A model generated the notes under the pieces. The model did no database searches. It saw only the letters and a program-made list of their open reading frames with translations, and was not told the DNA's origin. Below are positions 35,339-43,210 of a stretch of 64,000 bases of DNA, in pieces (within the stretch, counting starts at the first letter, position 1; every line of letters starts with the position of its first letter). The DNA is from Hamadaea flava. Lineage in GTDB: Bacteria > Actinomycetota > Actinomycetes > Mycobacteriales > Micromonosporaceae. The DNA lies in contig NZ_JAMZDZ010000001.1 of NCBI RefSeq assembly GCF_024172085.1, forward strand, positions 2,356,001 to 2,420,000, in the 5' to 3' direction. The translations under genes and the position numbers were made by a program.

Positions 35339-35391
35339 GCATGCGATCTTGGGCGGCCTTGACATGCGTAACCGTGATCTGGCGGAAAACG
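35315..35391. repeat. 20-bp-arm inverted repeat sharing a 17-mer with the repeat at 1324-1386
   Basis: Perfect arms CGTTTTCCGCCAGATCACGG (35315-35334) and complement (35372-35391). The segment CATGCGTAACCGTGATC in the right part (from 35364) is identical to the one at 1365-1381. The left arm is inside the last codons of the NUDIX gene. It may serve as a terminator, but the shared 17-mer points to a dispersed palindromic repeat family. Confidence 0.75.
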
Positions 35392-35392
35392 A

Positions 35393-35426
35393 AACGGGCC
35401 CCGACTCGGGTGAGTCGGGGCCCGTT
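35393..35426 (+). terminator. Strong GC-rich terminator hairpin
   Basis: AACGGGCCCCGACTC (35393-35407) pairs perfectly with GAGTCGGGGCCCGTT (35412-35426) around a 4-nt loop, directly after the repeat at 35315-35391. With a 15-bp stem it is likely the main terminator of the NUDIX gene and possibly of the convergent acVLRF1 gene. Confidence 0.75.
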
Positions 35427-35602
35427 CACGTTGGCGGTGCCGCCGGTCGCCTCTCGGCGCGTGGCGCAGTACGGCTCCAGCCGGACGGTATTCCGTAATG
35501 GCGTTAGGTGAGGCCCGGGGACACTGTCGCGGCACCAGCATCCACAACCATAGGGACCCGGATCGGATTCCCCCAGTGGCGTGGATCACTCCGGGGGCTG
35601 GA

Positions 35603-36289
35603 TTACTCCGGCGCTGGGTCGACGACGTGGACGGGGACGGCGCGGGCGAGCGGGATGGTGTCAAGGAGTACGACGTGGCGCGGTTCGGCGACGTCGAGTA
35701 GCCGGCCTTGGCGGAGGTCGGCGAGCACGGTCAGACGCTTGTCGGCGAGGATCGCCTCCACCGTCGGGCGGTCGCCGCCGCAGACCAGGGCGGCCATCTT
35801 CCCGGCATACGGGAGGAGGATGCGGGCGGCGACGTCGGCGGCCTCGCGTACGCCGGCCGCCGCCTGGTTGCCGCGCCGCCGCGCGTAGCGCTGCTGCGAC
35901 CAGCCGCCAGCGGCGGTACGCGCTTGGACGTAGAACGTCTCGACCTTCGAGGCGACCAGGTCGGGGCCGTCCGCGACGCCGATCGCGGCCGCGTTGCGCC
36001 GGGCCAGGAGCAGGCCGAGGACGCGGGGCTCCTGGGCGGCGGCGACGAACCGGTCCAGGTCGAGCAGGCTGGGCGCCTCGACCACCGGCAGCGTCATCCC
36101 AGGTGCGAGATGGAACGTCGCGGTCGAGCCGTCCGCGCCGGCGAGGCGGATCCAGCCCTGATCGGCGGAGGCGACGGGGGCCACGGTGACCGAGCCGTGG
36201 CGCGTACGGAAGCCGGAGATCCACTTCGAGAGCCGCTCCGGGTCGACGTCGACCCAGCGGCCACCGCCGGCAGCGGGACGGGAACTCAT
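35603..36289 (-). CDS. acVLRF1-type (Vms1/ANKZF1-like) peptidyl-tRNA hydrolase
   Basis: A 228-residue protein of the actinobacterial Vms1-like release factor group. The loop GGWSQQRYARRRGNQ at residues 128-142 corresponds to the catalytic GxxxQ-type loop of Vms1/eRF1, which cuts the nascent chain from tRNA on stalled ribosomes. The central strand VASKVETFYVQARTAAGG precedes it. Its ATG overlaps the stop of the upstream aminotransferase (ATGA). A role in ribosome rescue is inferred from family knowledge. Confidence 0.8.
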   Translation of the reverse strand: MSSRPAAGGGRWVDVDPERLSKWISGFRTRHGSVTVAPVASADQGWIRLAGADGSTATFHLAPGMTLPVVEAPSLLDLDRFVAAAQEPRVLGLLLARRNAAAIGVADGPDLVASKVETFYVQARTAAGGWSQQRYARRRGNQAAAGVREAADVAARILLPYAGKMAALVCGGDRPTVEAILADKRLTVLADLRQGRLLDVAEPRHVVLLDTIPLARAVPVHVVDPAPE

Positions 36290-37329
36290 CCGAGCAGGGC
36301 CGCGACCGCCGCGTCCACGTCGGCGTCGGTGCTGTAGACGTGGAACGACGCCCGCACGCCGCCCGCACGGACGGCGGCGCGGATGCCGGCTCGTTCCAAT
36401 TTCTGCTGGGCGTCGGGCACGTCCACAGTGACGATCGCCGAGTCGCCCGGCTCCTGGCCCAGCTCTCGCAAGAACCGGTTCGCCAGACGCAGGTTGTGCG
36501 CGTGGATGCGCTCGACGCCGATGTCCTCGATCACCTCCAGCGCCGGGGCGGTCCCGACCCACGGGAACCACGCCGGGGACAGGTCGAACGCCCGCGCGTC
36601 CTTGGCCAGCCGCAACGGCATGCCGTAGTAGGACCCGTGCGGGTCGTCTCCCGCGTACCAGCCGGCCAGGATCGGCCGCACCCGCTCGCGCACGCGCGGC
36701 GCCAGATAGGCGAAGCCACTCCCTCTCGGGGACATCAACCACTTGTACGCACCGACGGCGACGACGTCGGCGAGCGAGCCGTCATAGGGCAGCCACCCGG
36801 TGGCCTGCGTGGCGTCGACCACCACGAGCGCGCCGACCGCCCGGGCGGCGGCCGAGATCGCGGCGAGGTCGGCGACCCGGCCGTTCGCCGACTGGACCAG
36901 CGCGAACGCGACGACGTCGACGCCCGGGACGATGGCGTCCAGGTAGCCGTCCAGCGATGCCGTACGCACGGTGACGCCACGGTCGGCGTGCACGGCCCAC
37001 GGGAAGACGTTGGAGGTGAACTCGATGTCCGGGACGAGCACCGTCGCGCCGTCGGGCAGCGCGGCCGCGACCGGCGCGAGCAGCTGCGACACCTGCGCGC
37101 CGACGGCCACGTCCGCCGCGTCGACACCGATGAGCCGGGCGAAGACCTCCCGCGCTCGCTGGGTGGCGGCGTCCCAGCCCTCCCATGAGGTACGCCCGGT
37201 GCGCCAGTCGGCCTGGGCCGCCTGCATCGCCTGCCAAGCCGGTTCCGGCGGAAGCCCGTAGCTGGCGGTGTTGAGCCACCCGGGCTCGGGTTGCCACAGC
37301 GCCGGCGGAGTCCAAGTCGCAGTGTCCAC
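36286..37329 (-). CDS. Class V aminotransferase (PLP-dependent)
   Basis: A 347-residue fold-type I PLP enzyme related to cysteine desulfurase/kynureninase-type class V. VVVDATQATGWLP gives the PLP-pyridine Asp, and AVGAYKWLMSPRGSGF the Schiff-base lysine. The start at GTG 37329 (VDTATWTPPALWQPEPGW) fits the family, while the longer frame has no start signal. It is translationally coupled to the acVLRF1 gene. Specific reaction unknown. Divergent from alkD by about 68 bp. Confidence 0.85.
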   Translation of the reverse strand: MDTATWTPPALWQPEPGWLNTASYGLPPEPAWQAMQAAQADWRTGRTSWEGWDAATQRAREVFARLIGVDAADVAVGAQVSQLLAPVAAALPDGATVLVPDIEFTSNVFPWAVHADRGVTVRTASLDGYLDAIVPGVDVVAFALVQSANGRVADLAAISAAARAVGALVVVDATQATGWLPYDGSLADVVAVGAYKWLMSPRGSGFAYLAPRVRERVRPILAGWYAGDDPHGSYYGMPLRLAKDARAFDLSPAWFPWVGTAPALEVIEDIGVERIHAHNLRLANRFLRELGQEPGDSAIVTVDVPDAQQKLERAGIRAAVRAGGVRASFHVYSTDADVDAAVAALLG

Positions 37330-37397
37330 GACCTGAGTATGGCAGTCTGAACGCAGCGTGATCACGGCCAATTCGGGAAGGGTGGCATGAGGTCGGC

Positions 37398-38075
37398 ATG
37401 GCGGAACTCGCGACCACCTTCCTGACGCGGTTGCGGGAGACGCTGCCCCGCCACGCGGATCCCGAACGGGCCGCCGCGATGGGGAAGTACATGCGCGACC
37501 AGTTCCCGTTCCTCGGCATCCCCAGCACACCGCTGGCCGCCCTCCAGCGGGAGGTGGCCACGGGTCTGCCCCGGCCGGAGTCGGCCGACGCCGCCGAGAT
37601 CGCCCTCGGGTGCTGGTCGTTCGACGAACGCGAGTACCAATACGTCGCCTGCGGTTACCTGCGCAAGTACGCCAAAGTGCTGGACGAGGACTTCATCGGG
37701 ATCGCCCGCGAGCTGATCGTCGTCAAACCGTGGTGGGACACCGTGGACGCCCTTGCGGCGCACGTCGTCGGGCCACTCGTCTCGGCGTACCCGTCGCTGG
37801 AAAGCGTGATGGACCAGTGGGCGGCGCCAGGGAGCGAGATGTGGCTGACCCGCACGGCGATCCTGCATCAATTGCGCTACCAGGGGGAGACCGACGCCGA
37901 CCGGTTGTTCCGCTACTGCGCGGCGCAGGCCGGACACCCGGACTTCTTCATTCGCAAAGCCATCGGGTGGGCCTTGCGCGAGTACGCGAAGACCGACCCG
38001 GGCGCGGTCCGCGAGTTCGTGACCGCGACCGAGCTGTCGGGGTTGTCACGACGCGAAGCCTTGAAGAACCTATGA
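37398..38075 (+). CDS. alkD: AlkD-like DNA alkylation repair protein
   Basis: A 225-residue all-helical HEAT-like repeat protein. It shows the DNA-contacting segments KPWWDTVDALAAHVVG, MWLTRTAILHQLRYQ and HPDFFIRKAIGWALREYAKT of the AlkD/AlkC family, glycosylases that excise bulky or positively charged alkyl-purines without base flipping. It overlaps the next gene by ATGA, so translation is coupled to a DUF1349 protein. Confidence 0.9.
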   Translation: MAELATTFLTRLRETLPRHADPERAAAMGKYMRDQFPFLGIPSTPLAALQREVATGLPRPESADAAEIALGCWSFDEREYQYVACGYLRKYAKVLDEDFIGIARELIVVKPWWDTVDALAAHVVGPLVSAYPSLESVMDQWAAPGSEMWLTRTAILHQLRYQGETDADRLFRYCAAQAGHPDFFIRKAIGWALREYAKTDPGAVREFVTATELSGLSRREALKNL

Positions 38076-38698
38076 GTAGCGGGCACGCTTCTGCGATGGA
38101 GTTCACCCTGCCCGCGGTGCCGCTCGAGTTCGAGTGGATCGTCCCCCCGACCGAGTGCGGCCTGAACGACGGCGTGCTGAGCGCGTCCGCCCCCGCCACC
38201 ACCGACCTGTTCATCGACCCTTCCAGCGGCGAGACCAAGCTGACGGCGCCTCGCGCGCTGGCCGCCGCGCCGGACGGCGACTGGCGACTGTCCGCCCGAG
38301 TACGCGTGACGTTCCGCGACGCGTTCGACGCCGGAACCCTGCTGGTGTGGATCGACGACACGCACTGGGCCAAGCTCTGCTTCGAGGTCTCCCCGAGCGG
38401 CGTGCCCGGCGTCGTGAGCGTGGTCTGCGACGGCGTGGCCGACGACGCGAATGCCTGGCCGGTAGCCGATCCGCACGAGGGCGTCTGGCTGCGGATCGCC
38501 CGGCACGGTGGGGCGTACGCGTTCCACGCCGGCGTCGACGGGCAGCGCTGGGAGTTCGTGCGCAACTTCGCCATCGGCTCCGGACCCGCGCAGGTGGGCT
38601 TCGTCGCGCAGGCCCCGACCGGGTCGGGCTGCAACGTCGTCTTCGACCACATCGAGTACGCCCCGTCCGCGCCGAGCGATCTGCGCGATGGCAGCTGA
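38072..38698 (+). CDS. DUF1349 beta-sandwich protein
   Basis: A 208-residue (or 200, from ATG 38096) protein with the DUF1349 pattern: FDAGTLLVWIDDTHWAKLCF, VWLRIARHGGAYAFHAGVDG, GPAQVGFVAQAPTGSGCNVV and a terminal FDHIEY. The family is a concanavalin-like jelly roll of unknown, possibly carbohydrate-related, function. It has no signal peptide, so it is cytoplasmic. ATG 38072 overlaps the alkD stop; 38096 begins exactly at the domain. The 3' end overlaps the M20 peptidase by 11 bp. Confidence 0.82.
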   Translation: MSSGHASAMEFTLPAVPLEFEWIVPPTECGLNDGVLSASAPATTDLFIDPSSGETKLTAPRALAAAPDGDWRLSARVRVTFRDAFDAGTLLVWIDDTHWAKLCFEVSPSGVPGVVSVVCDGVADDANAWPVADPHEGVWLRIARHGGAYAFHAGVDGQRWEFVRNFAIGSGPAQVGFVAQAPTGSGCNVVFDHIEYAPSAPSDLRDGS

Positions 38699-40070
38699 GC
38701 AGTCGCCCTCCTCGCGCGCTGCCGCCGCCTCCCCACGAGGCGGCGGCGGGGAATCGCAGCCGGCCGCCCGGCTCGACGCGGTCATGCCGGGCGTACGGGC
38801 GGATCTGGAGCGGCTGGTCCGCATCCCGAGCGTCTCCGCGCCCGGCTTCGACTTCTCCCCCATCGACCGGTCCGCCGACCTGGTGGCGTCGCTGCTGACC
38901 GAGTGCGGACTCGCGACCCGCCTCGTGGCCGCGGGCGGCCGACCGGCCGTCCTCGCCACCCGGCGGCTGCCGGGCCGTCCGACCGTCCTGCTGTACGCCC
39001 ACCACGACGTCCAGCCCGCCGGCGATCCGGCGCTCTGGACCAGCGACCCGTTCGAGCCGGTGGAGCGCGACGGCCGCCTCTACGGTCGCGGCGCGGCCGA
39101 CGACAAGGCCGGGATCATGGTGCACGTCGCGGCCCTGCGCGCACTCGGCGACGACCTCGGCGTCGGCGTGGTCGTCTTCGTCGAAGGCGAGGAGGAGTAC
39201 GGCACCGGTGCGACCCCGCGTCTCCTCCACCAGTTGCGGTCCGACCTTCAGGCCGACGTCGCGTTGGTGACCGACGTCGGGAACTGGGCGGTCGGCGTAC
39301 CGGCTGTGACGACGTCCTTGCGGGGCCATGTGACGGCGACTCTGGAGGTCCGCACCCTGTCCCATGCCGTCCATAGTGGAATGTACGGCGGAGCCGTGCC
39401 GGACGCGGTGATCGCGCTGTCGCGCCTGATCGCGACGTTCCACGACGACGCCGGAGACCTCGCGATCGCCGGGCTCGCCACCACACCCGACCCGGCGATC
39501 GACTACCCGGCCGACCGCCTGTACGCCGAGGCCGGCGGTACGCCGTTCGGCACCGGCAGCGCCACCGCGCGCATGTGGAGCCGCCCGTCGGTGAGCATCC
39601 TCGGCATGGAGGTGCCGCCCATCGAAGGCGCGACCAGCACCCTGACACCGGTCGCCCGAGCCCTGGTCAGCCTCCGCATCGCGCCGACGGAGGATCCGTC
39701 CCGGGCCTTCGCCTTGCTGGAGGCGCATGTACGCCGCAACATTCCGTGGGGCGCAACGGTCACGCTGACCCGTCGCGGAGCGGCACCAGGCTTGGCGGTC
39801 GACTCGACCGGCCCGGTCTACGACCAGGTCCGCGCCGCGCTACGGGACGCGTGGGACGGCGTCGACCCGGTCGAGATCGGCTCCGGCGGATCGATCCCGC
39901 TGCTGCTCGACCTGGCCGAGGTCCTCCCCGACACGACGATCGTCCTCAACGGCGTCGAGGACCCCGACAGCCGGGCACACGGGATCGACGAGAGCCTGCA
40001 CCTGGGCGAGTTCCGGCGGGCCTGCCTGGCCGAAACCCTGCTCCTGCACCGCCTCGCCCCGCCCCGCTGA
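38688..40070 (+). CDS. M20 family metallopeptidase (dipeptidase)
   Basis: A 460-residue zinc peptidase. Metal and catalytic motifs: LLYAHHDVQPAG, LYGRGAADDKAGIMVH and FVEGEEEYG (general base Glu). The dimerisation domain follows, and SRAHGIDESLHLGEF gives the last His/Glu. It resembles carnosinase-like M20 dipeptidases. The N-terminal 30 residues are low-complexity, so the start is uncertain; ATG 38688 overlaps the DUF1349 gene. Probably co-transcribed from alkD. Confidence 0.88.
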   Translation: MAAEQSPSSRAAAASPRGGGGESQPAARLDAVMPGVRADLERLVRIPSVSAPGFDFSPIDRSADLVASLLTECGLATRLVAAGGRPAVLATRRLPGRPTVLLYAHHDVQPAGDPALWTSDPFEPVERDGRLYGRGAADDKAGIMVHVAALRALGDDLGVGVVVFVEGEEEYGTGATPRLLHQLRSDLQADVALVTDVGNWAVGVPAVTTSLRGHVTATLEVRTLSHAVHSGMYGGAVPDAVIALSRLIATFHDDAGDLAIAGLATTPDPAIDYPADRLYAEAGGTPFGTGSATARMWSRPSVSILGMEVPPIEGATSTLTPVARALVSLRIAPTEDPSRAFALLEAHVRRNIPWGATVTLTRRGAAPGLAVDSTGPVYDQVRAALRDAWDGVDPVEIGSGGSIPLLLDLAEVLPDTTIVLNGVEDPDSRAHGIDESLHLGEFRRACLAETLLLHRLAPPR

Positions 40071-40090
40071 TCGCTCGGAGTTCCCGCAGA

Positions 40091-40510
40091 TCAGGGCACT
40101 TCGGCGGCACGCCGCTGGCGGAGCACGCCATAGCCCAGCGCAGCAGCTCCGGCACAGACCCAGGCCAGGTTGCCGATGACGCCACGCGCCATCACCGACT
40201 GGTCGGCCAGCCCGGAACGGTAGGACACAGCGAGGTTGATCAGAGTCGCAGCGAAGAGGGGAAGCATGACTGCCCATACGGCGAACGGCAGCGCGCGGAG
40301 GACCGGTTTGACCTTGCTCCAGGGGACCCGGCCCCATTTCCGGTCGTTGATCGTGTAGAGGACCACACCCAGGCTCACGACGGCGAACGGCACCGGAAGC
40401 AGCTGCTCGACCTGGCCGTTCAAGAGCGGCCCACCCGGGCGGAGAGTGTCCAGCCATACCGCCACGCCGAGAAGGAAACCGGTGATGCCCGCCGCCATGA
40501 CTCCACGCAT
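40091..40510 (-). CDS. Four-helix membrane protein of unknown function
   Basis: 139 residues with four predicted TM segments: about 5-20, 37-55, 70-95 and 108-130. The loop after helix 2 is basic (NDRKWGRVPWSKVKP). No family recognised. It is convergent with the M20 gene (20-bp gap) and upstream of the amylase on the same strand. Confidence 0.7.
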   Translation of the reverse strand: MRGVMAAGITGFLLGVAVWLDTLRPGGPLLNGQVEQLLPVPFAVVSLGVVLYTINDRKWGRVPWSKVKPVLRALPFAVWAVMLPLFAATLINLAVSYRSGLADQSVMARGVIGNLAWVCAGAAALGYGVLRQRRAAEVP

Positions 40511-40548
40511 GCGCTGAGGGTAAAGGCGGCGGGCAACCAGTCTCTAGA

Positions 40549-42774
40549 TCACTTCCAGGTGTCGCTCACCGCGTACCCGGTCGACGAGCCGGTGGTGTAG
40601 GTGCGGTTCGCGCCGCTCTCCCACGTCACGTTCCCGGCGGCGTCCTTCTTGATGTACTTGTACTCGAAGGACGTGTTCTTCGGCAGGATCACCAGCCGCC
40701 GCCACGTCGGGTACGCCGCGGACGACAGCGGGATCGCGTTGACGGGATCCCACGACCCCAGGGCGGCGATCGAGCCGACGACGTAGACGTTGGTGCCGGA
40801 CGTCGTGGTCGCGTACTCGGCGAACGTCAGGTCGGTGGCGTCCGCGTCGGCCACACTCCAGGCGTTGTTGAGCGCCTGCGCCGCCGTCCCGGTGGTGAAC
40901 GTGCGGTTGGCGTTGCTCTCCCAGGTGACGTTCCCGGCGGCGTCCTTCTTGATGTACTTGTACTCGACCGCGGTGCCGACCGGCAACGCGATCGATCCCA
41001 TCCACACTGGATATCCGGTGCTCGACAACTTGACGGCCGACGCCGTATTCCACGATCCCAAGGCGGGGATGCTGCCGACGACGTAGACGTCCGTCCCGGT
41101 CGTCGTGGTCGCGTACACGTTGAACGTGTCGGAGACGGTCGTGCCCGTCGGCGAAGCGGTGGGTGACGCGCTTGCCGACGCACTCGGCGAGACACTCGGG
41201 GAGGCACTCGGGGAGGCACTCGGGGAGGGGGAAGCCGAGGCCGAGGTGCTGGGCGAGGCCGTCCCACCGCCGGACCGGGCGTTGACGTGGATCGCGACCG
41301 CGCCGTTCGCCGGGATCGTCACCGACGCGGTGCCGCCCGACACTGTGACAGCCGTGCCGGCGCAACCGCTGGTGGTCGCACCGCCCGTGATCACGTCGCA
41401 GTAGGTTCCGTTGGCGAGGCCGGTGGTGTAGGTGGCAGTCGACGGGCCGGCCGAGGCGTTGATGCCGACCCAGCCGAGCGACCCCCGGTGGAACCCGATG
41501 ATGTTGCTCGCGGTCGCGGTGAAGTCGCTGACCGTCGTCACGGTCGCGGTCGCGTTGTGCCAGCCGACCATGCCCTTGACGCCGGTCGACTGCGTGATGC
41601 ACTGCCAGGCGCCGGAGGTGCAGCTCGCGTCCGTCACGAACCCGTTGGCGTCGGCAGGCGGCGACTGCCCCGTGCTCGACGTCGAGAACGTGAATCCGTC
41701 GTAGACGGACGGTTGGCCGTACGGGTAGGCCAGCAGGAAATAGTTGGCCAAGGTGTACTTCGTGCCGTCCTGGTACCGCAGGGTCGTGCCGTCCCGCTCG
41801 AGGTCGTGGTTGGTGACCATGGCGTACGTCTGATCGCTGGTCGCGTCCAGGGACCAGGACGGGATGGTCGACAGGTTCGCGAGCGTGCCGTTGGTGAACT
41901 GCGTCTTGAGGCCCATCGCGTACGAGAAGCCGAGGACGTCGCCGTTGGAGGTGAACGCCGCCGGCTTCAGCTCGCTGTTCGACGCGCCGGTGAAGACCTC
42001 CTGCGCGATGTAGGGCGCCTTGTTCTCGGCCGTCGTGTTGTTGAGCAGCGCCCGGATCGCCGCGAAGTCGGCCACCGAGACGTGCTTGGCCGCGTCGACG
42101 CGGAAACCGTCGACGCCGAGGCCGATCAAGTCGTTCAGGTACGCCGCGATCTTCGCCCGCACCGTGCTGCTCTGCGTCTTCAGGTCCGACAACGACAGCA
42201 GCATGCAGTTCTGGACCTCGGCGGTGTTGTTCCAGTCGTCGATGACTCCGTCGTCATCGCCGCAGTAGCCGTCGTTCGGGTGATGGAAGTCGTCGTACGC
42301 GTACGGGACGGCCGGATACGTGTAGCCGGTGGGGCTGAACGTCGAACCGCCGTACGTCGTCGTCAGCGTGTTGTTCGCGCCGGCCGTGTGGTTGACGACC
42401 GCGTCGGCATAGACGCGTACGCCCGCGGTGTGGCAGGCGGTGACCATCGCGGCGAACTGCGACCGGGTGCCGAAGCGGCTGGTCAGTTTGTAGGAGACCG
42501 GCTGATACACCTCCCACCACGGGTGTACGCCGGCATCACTGGTGGCCAGGCTGACCGACTCCGCCGGCGGAGCCACCTGGACCGCGCCGTACCCGGCCGG
42601 GCCGAGATGGTTGGTGCAGGCGGCAGCCACCGAGTTCCAGTTCCACTCCCAGAGGTTCGCCGTGACGTCGCTGTCGTTGAGCGTCACTGCCGCGTTCGCG
42701 GTCAGGCTGGGCAGTGCGGTGGTCGCGAGGCCGGCCGCGATCGTCGCGATCACGGCCGCTTTTCGGAATTTCAT
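40549..42774 (-). CDS. Secreted alpha-amylase (GH13) with tandem CBM20 starch-binding modules
   Basis: A 741-residue exported amylase. Signal peptide about residues 1-28. GH13 catalytic residues: FRVD with nucleophile Asp227, acid/base Glu259 (YIAQEVF), and the stabiliser in TNHD (Asp324). The domain start resembles Streptomyces-type amylases ([20 protein letters not shown]). A Ser/Pro/Ala repeat linker spans about 501-546. CBM20 copies are at about 547-640 and 649-741; both contain [17 protein letters not shown], and at DNA level they share a 40-bp identical run 300 bp apart (40628-40667, 40928-40967). ATG 42774 begins the signal peptide. Probably under sugar-dependent repression (operator-like CTTGC-N-GCAAG upstream). 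Confidence 0.93.
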   Translation of the reverse strand: MKFRKAAVIATIAAGLATTALPSLTANAAVTLNDSDVTANLWEWNWNSVAAACTNHLGPAGYGAVQVAPPAESVSLATSDAGVHPWWEVYQPVSYKLTSRFGTRSQFAAMVTACHTAGVRVYADAVVNHTAGANNTLTTTYGGSTFSPTGYTYPAVPYAYDDFHHPNDGYCGDDDGVIDDWNNTAEVQNCMLLSLSDLKTQSSTVRAKIAAYLNDLIGLGVDGFRVDAAKHVSVADFAAIRALLNNTTAENKAPYIAQEVFTGASNSELKPAAFTSNGDVLGFSYAMGLKTQFTNGTLANLSTIPSWSLDATSDQTYAMVTNHDLERDGTTLRYQDGTKYTLANYFLLAYPYGQPSVYDGFTFSTSSTGQSPPADANGFVTDASCTSGAWQCITQSTGVKGMVGWHNATATVTTVSDFTATASNIIGFHRGSLGWVGINASAGPSTATYTTGLANGTYCDVITGGATTSGCAGTAVTVSGGTASVTIPANGAVAIHVNARSGGGTASPSTSASASPSPSASPSASPSVSPSASASASPTASPTGTTVSDTFNVYATTTTGTDVYVVGSIPALGSWNTASAVKLSSTGYPVWMGSIALPVGTAVEYKYIKKDAAGNVTWESNANRTFTTGTAAQALNNAWSVADADATDLTFAEYATTTSGTNVYVVGSIAALGSWDPVNAIPLSSAAYPTWRRLVILPKNTSFEYKYIKKDAAGNVTWESGANRTYTTGSSTGYAVSDTWK

Positions 42775-42866
42775 GGGCACGGACTTCCTTCTGCGAGCGC
42801 CTGGGTGGAGAGGGGCTTGCATCCGTTGAAGGAGAGGGTGCTCGAATGTTTCAGATACGTCAATAA

Positions 42867-42877
42867 CTTGCTGCAAG
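42867..42877. promoter_or_regulatory. Candidate amylase operator CTTGC-T-GCAAG
   Basis: An 11-bp perfect inverted repeat with one central base, 93 bp upstream of the amylase start. LacI-family regulators of maltose/amylase genes in Streptomyces (MalR/Reg1) bind GCAAG/CTTGC-type half sites, so the resemblance is suggestive. Spacing to a promoter could not be fixed. Confidence 0.4.
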
Positions 42878-42943
42878 ACTTTTCAGCCGTGTTACGTCAA
42901 GCGCAGGTCGCGGGGTTGTAAGTCCGCAAGAACGGCCCATCGC

Positions 42944-43013
42944 GCGCAACCGCGCCCCGCCGAGCGCTCCGCCGAGCGCGCAGCCCGGTGCGCAGCCGCG
43001 CCCCACCGAGCGC
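42944..43013. repeat. Two diverged copies of a 24-bp GC-rich unit
   Basis: GCGCAACCGCGCCCCGCCGA... at 42944-42967 recurs at 42990-43013 with two differences. It lies in the 429-bp gap 42775-43203 between the cellulase end and the amylase start. That gap otherwise holds the amylase promoter region and two hairpins (43149-43210); no gene seen. Confidence 0.5.
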
Positions 43014-43148
43014 GCAACCGGGCGCGCTCCGCGCCACGCGGGGCGGTCACCGTGACTTCCGGAGGCTGGCGCACCTATCAGCTCCCGGGATAGGTACGTG
43101 ACCGTCCGGAGATCGCCAGCATCCACACCGGACCCGCCCACGCACGAC

Positions 43149-43210
43149 TGTGACGCTGCGCAGAAACCTGCGCAGCGTCACAATGAACGGGTCTGACCGG
43201 GGGTCAGACC
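43149..43210 (-). terminator. Tandem terminator hairpins after the GH5 cellulase
   Basis: Hairpin A: TGTGACGCTGCGCAG (43149-43163)/CTGCGCAGCGTCACA (43168-43182), perfect 15-bp stem with an AAAC loop. Hairpin B: GGTCTGACC (43190-43198)/GGTCAGACC (43202-43210), 9-bp stem with GGG loop; its right arm includes the cellulase stop codon. Both lie at the end of the minus-strand GH5 gene. Confidence 0.75.

Noticed and set aside
42944-43013. Possible CRISPR-like repeat pair
   Set aside because: Only two diverged GC-rich copies with a 22-bp spacing, no further repeats and no cas genes.
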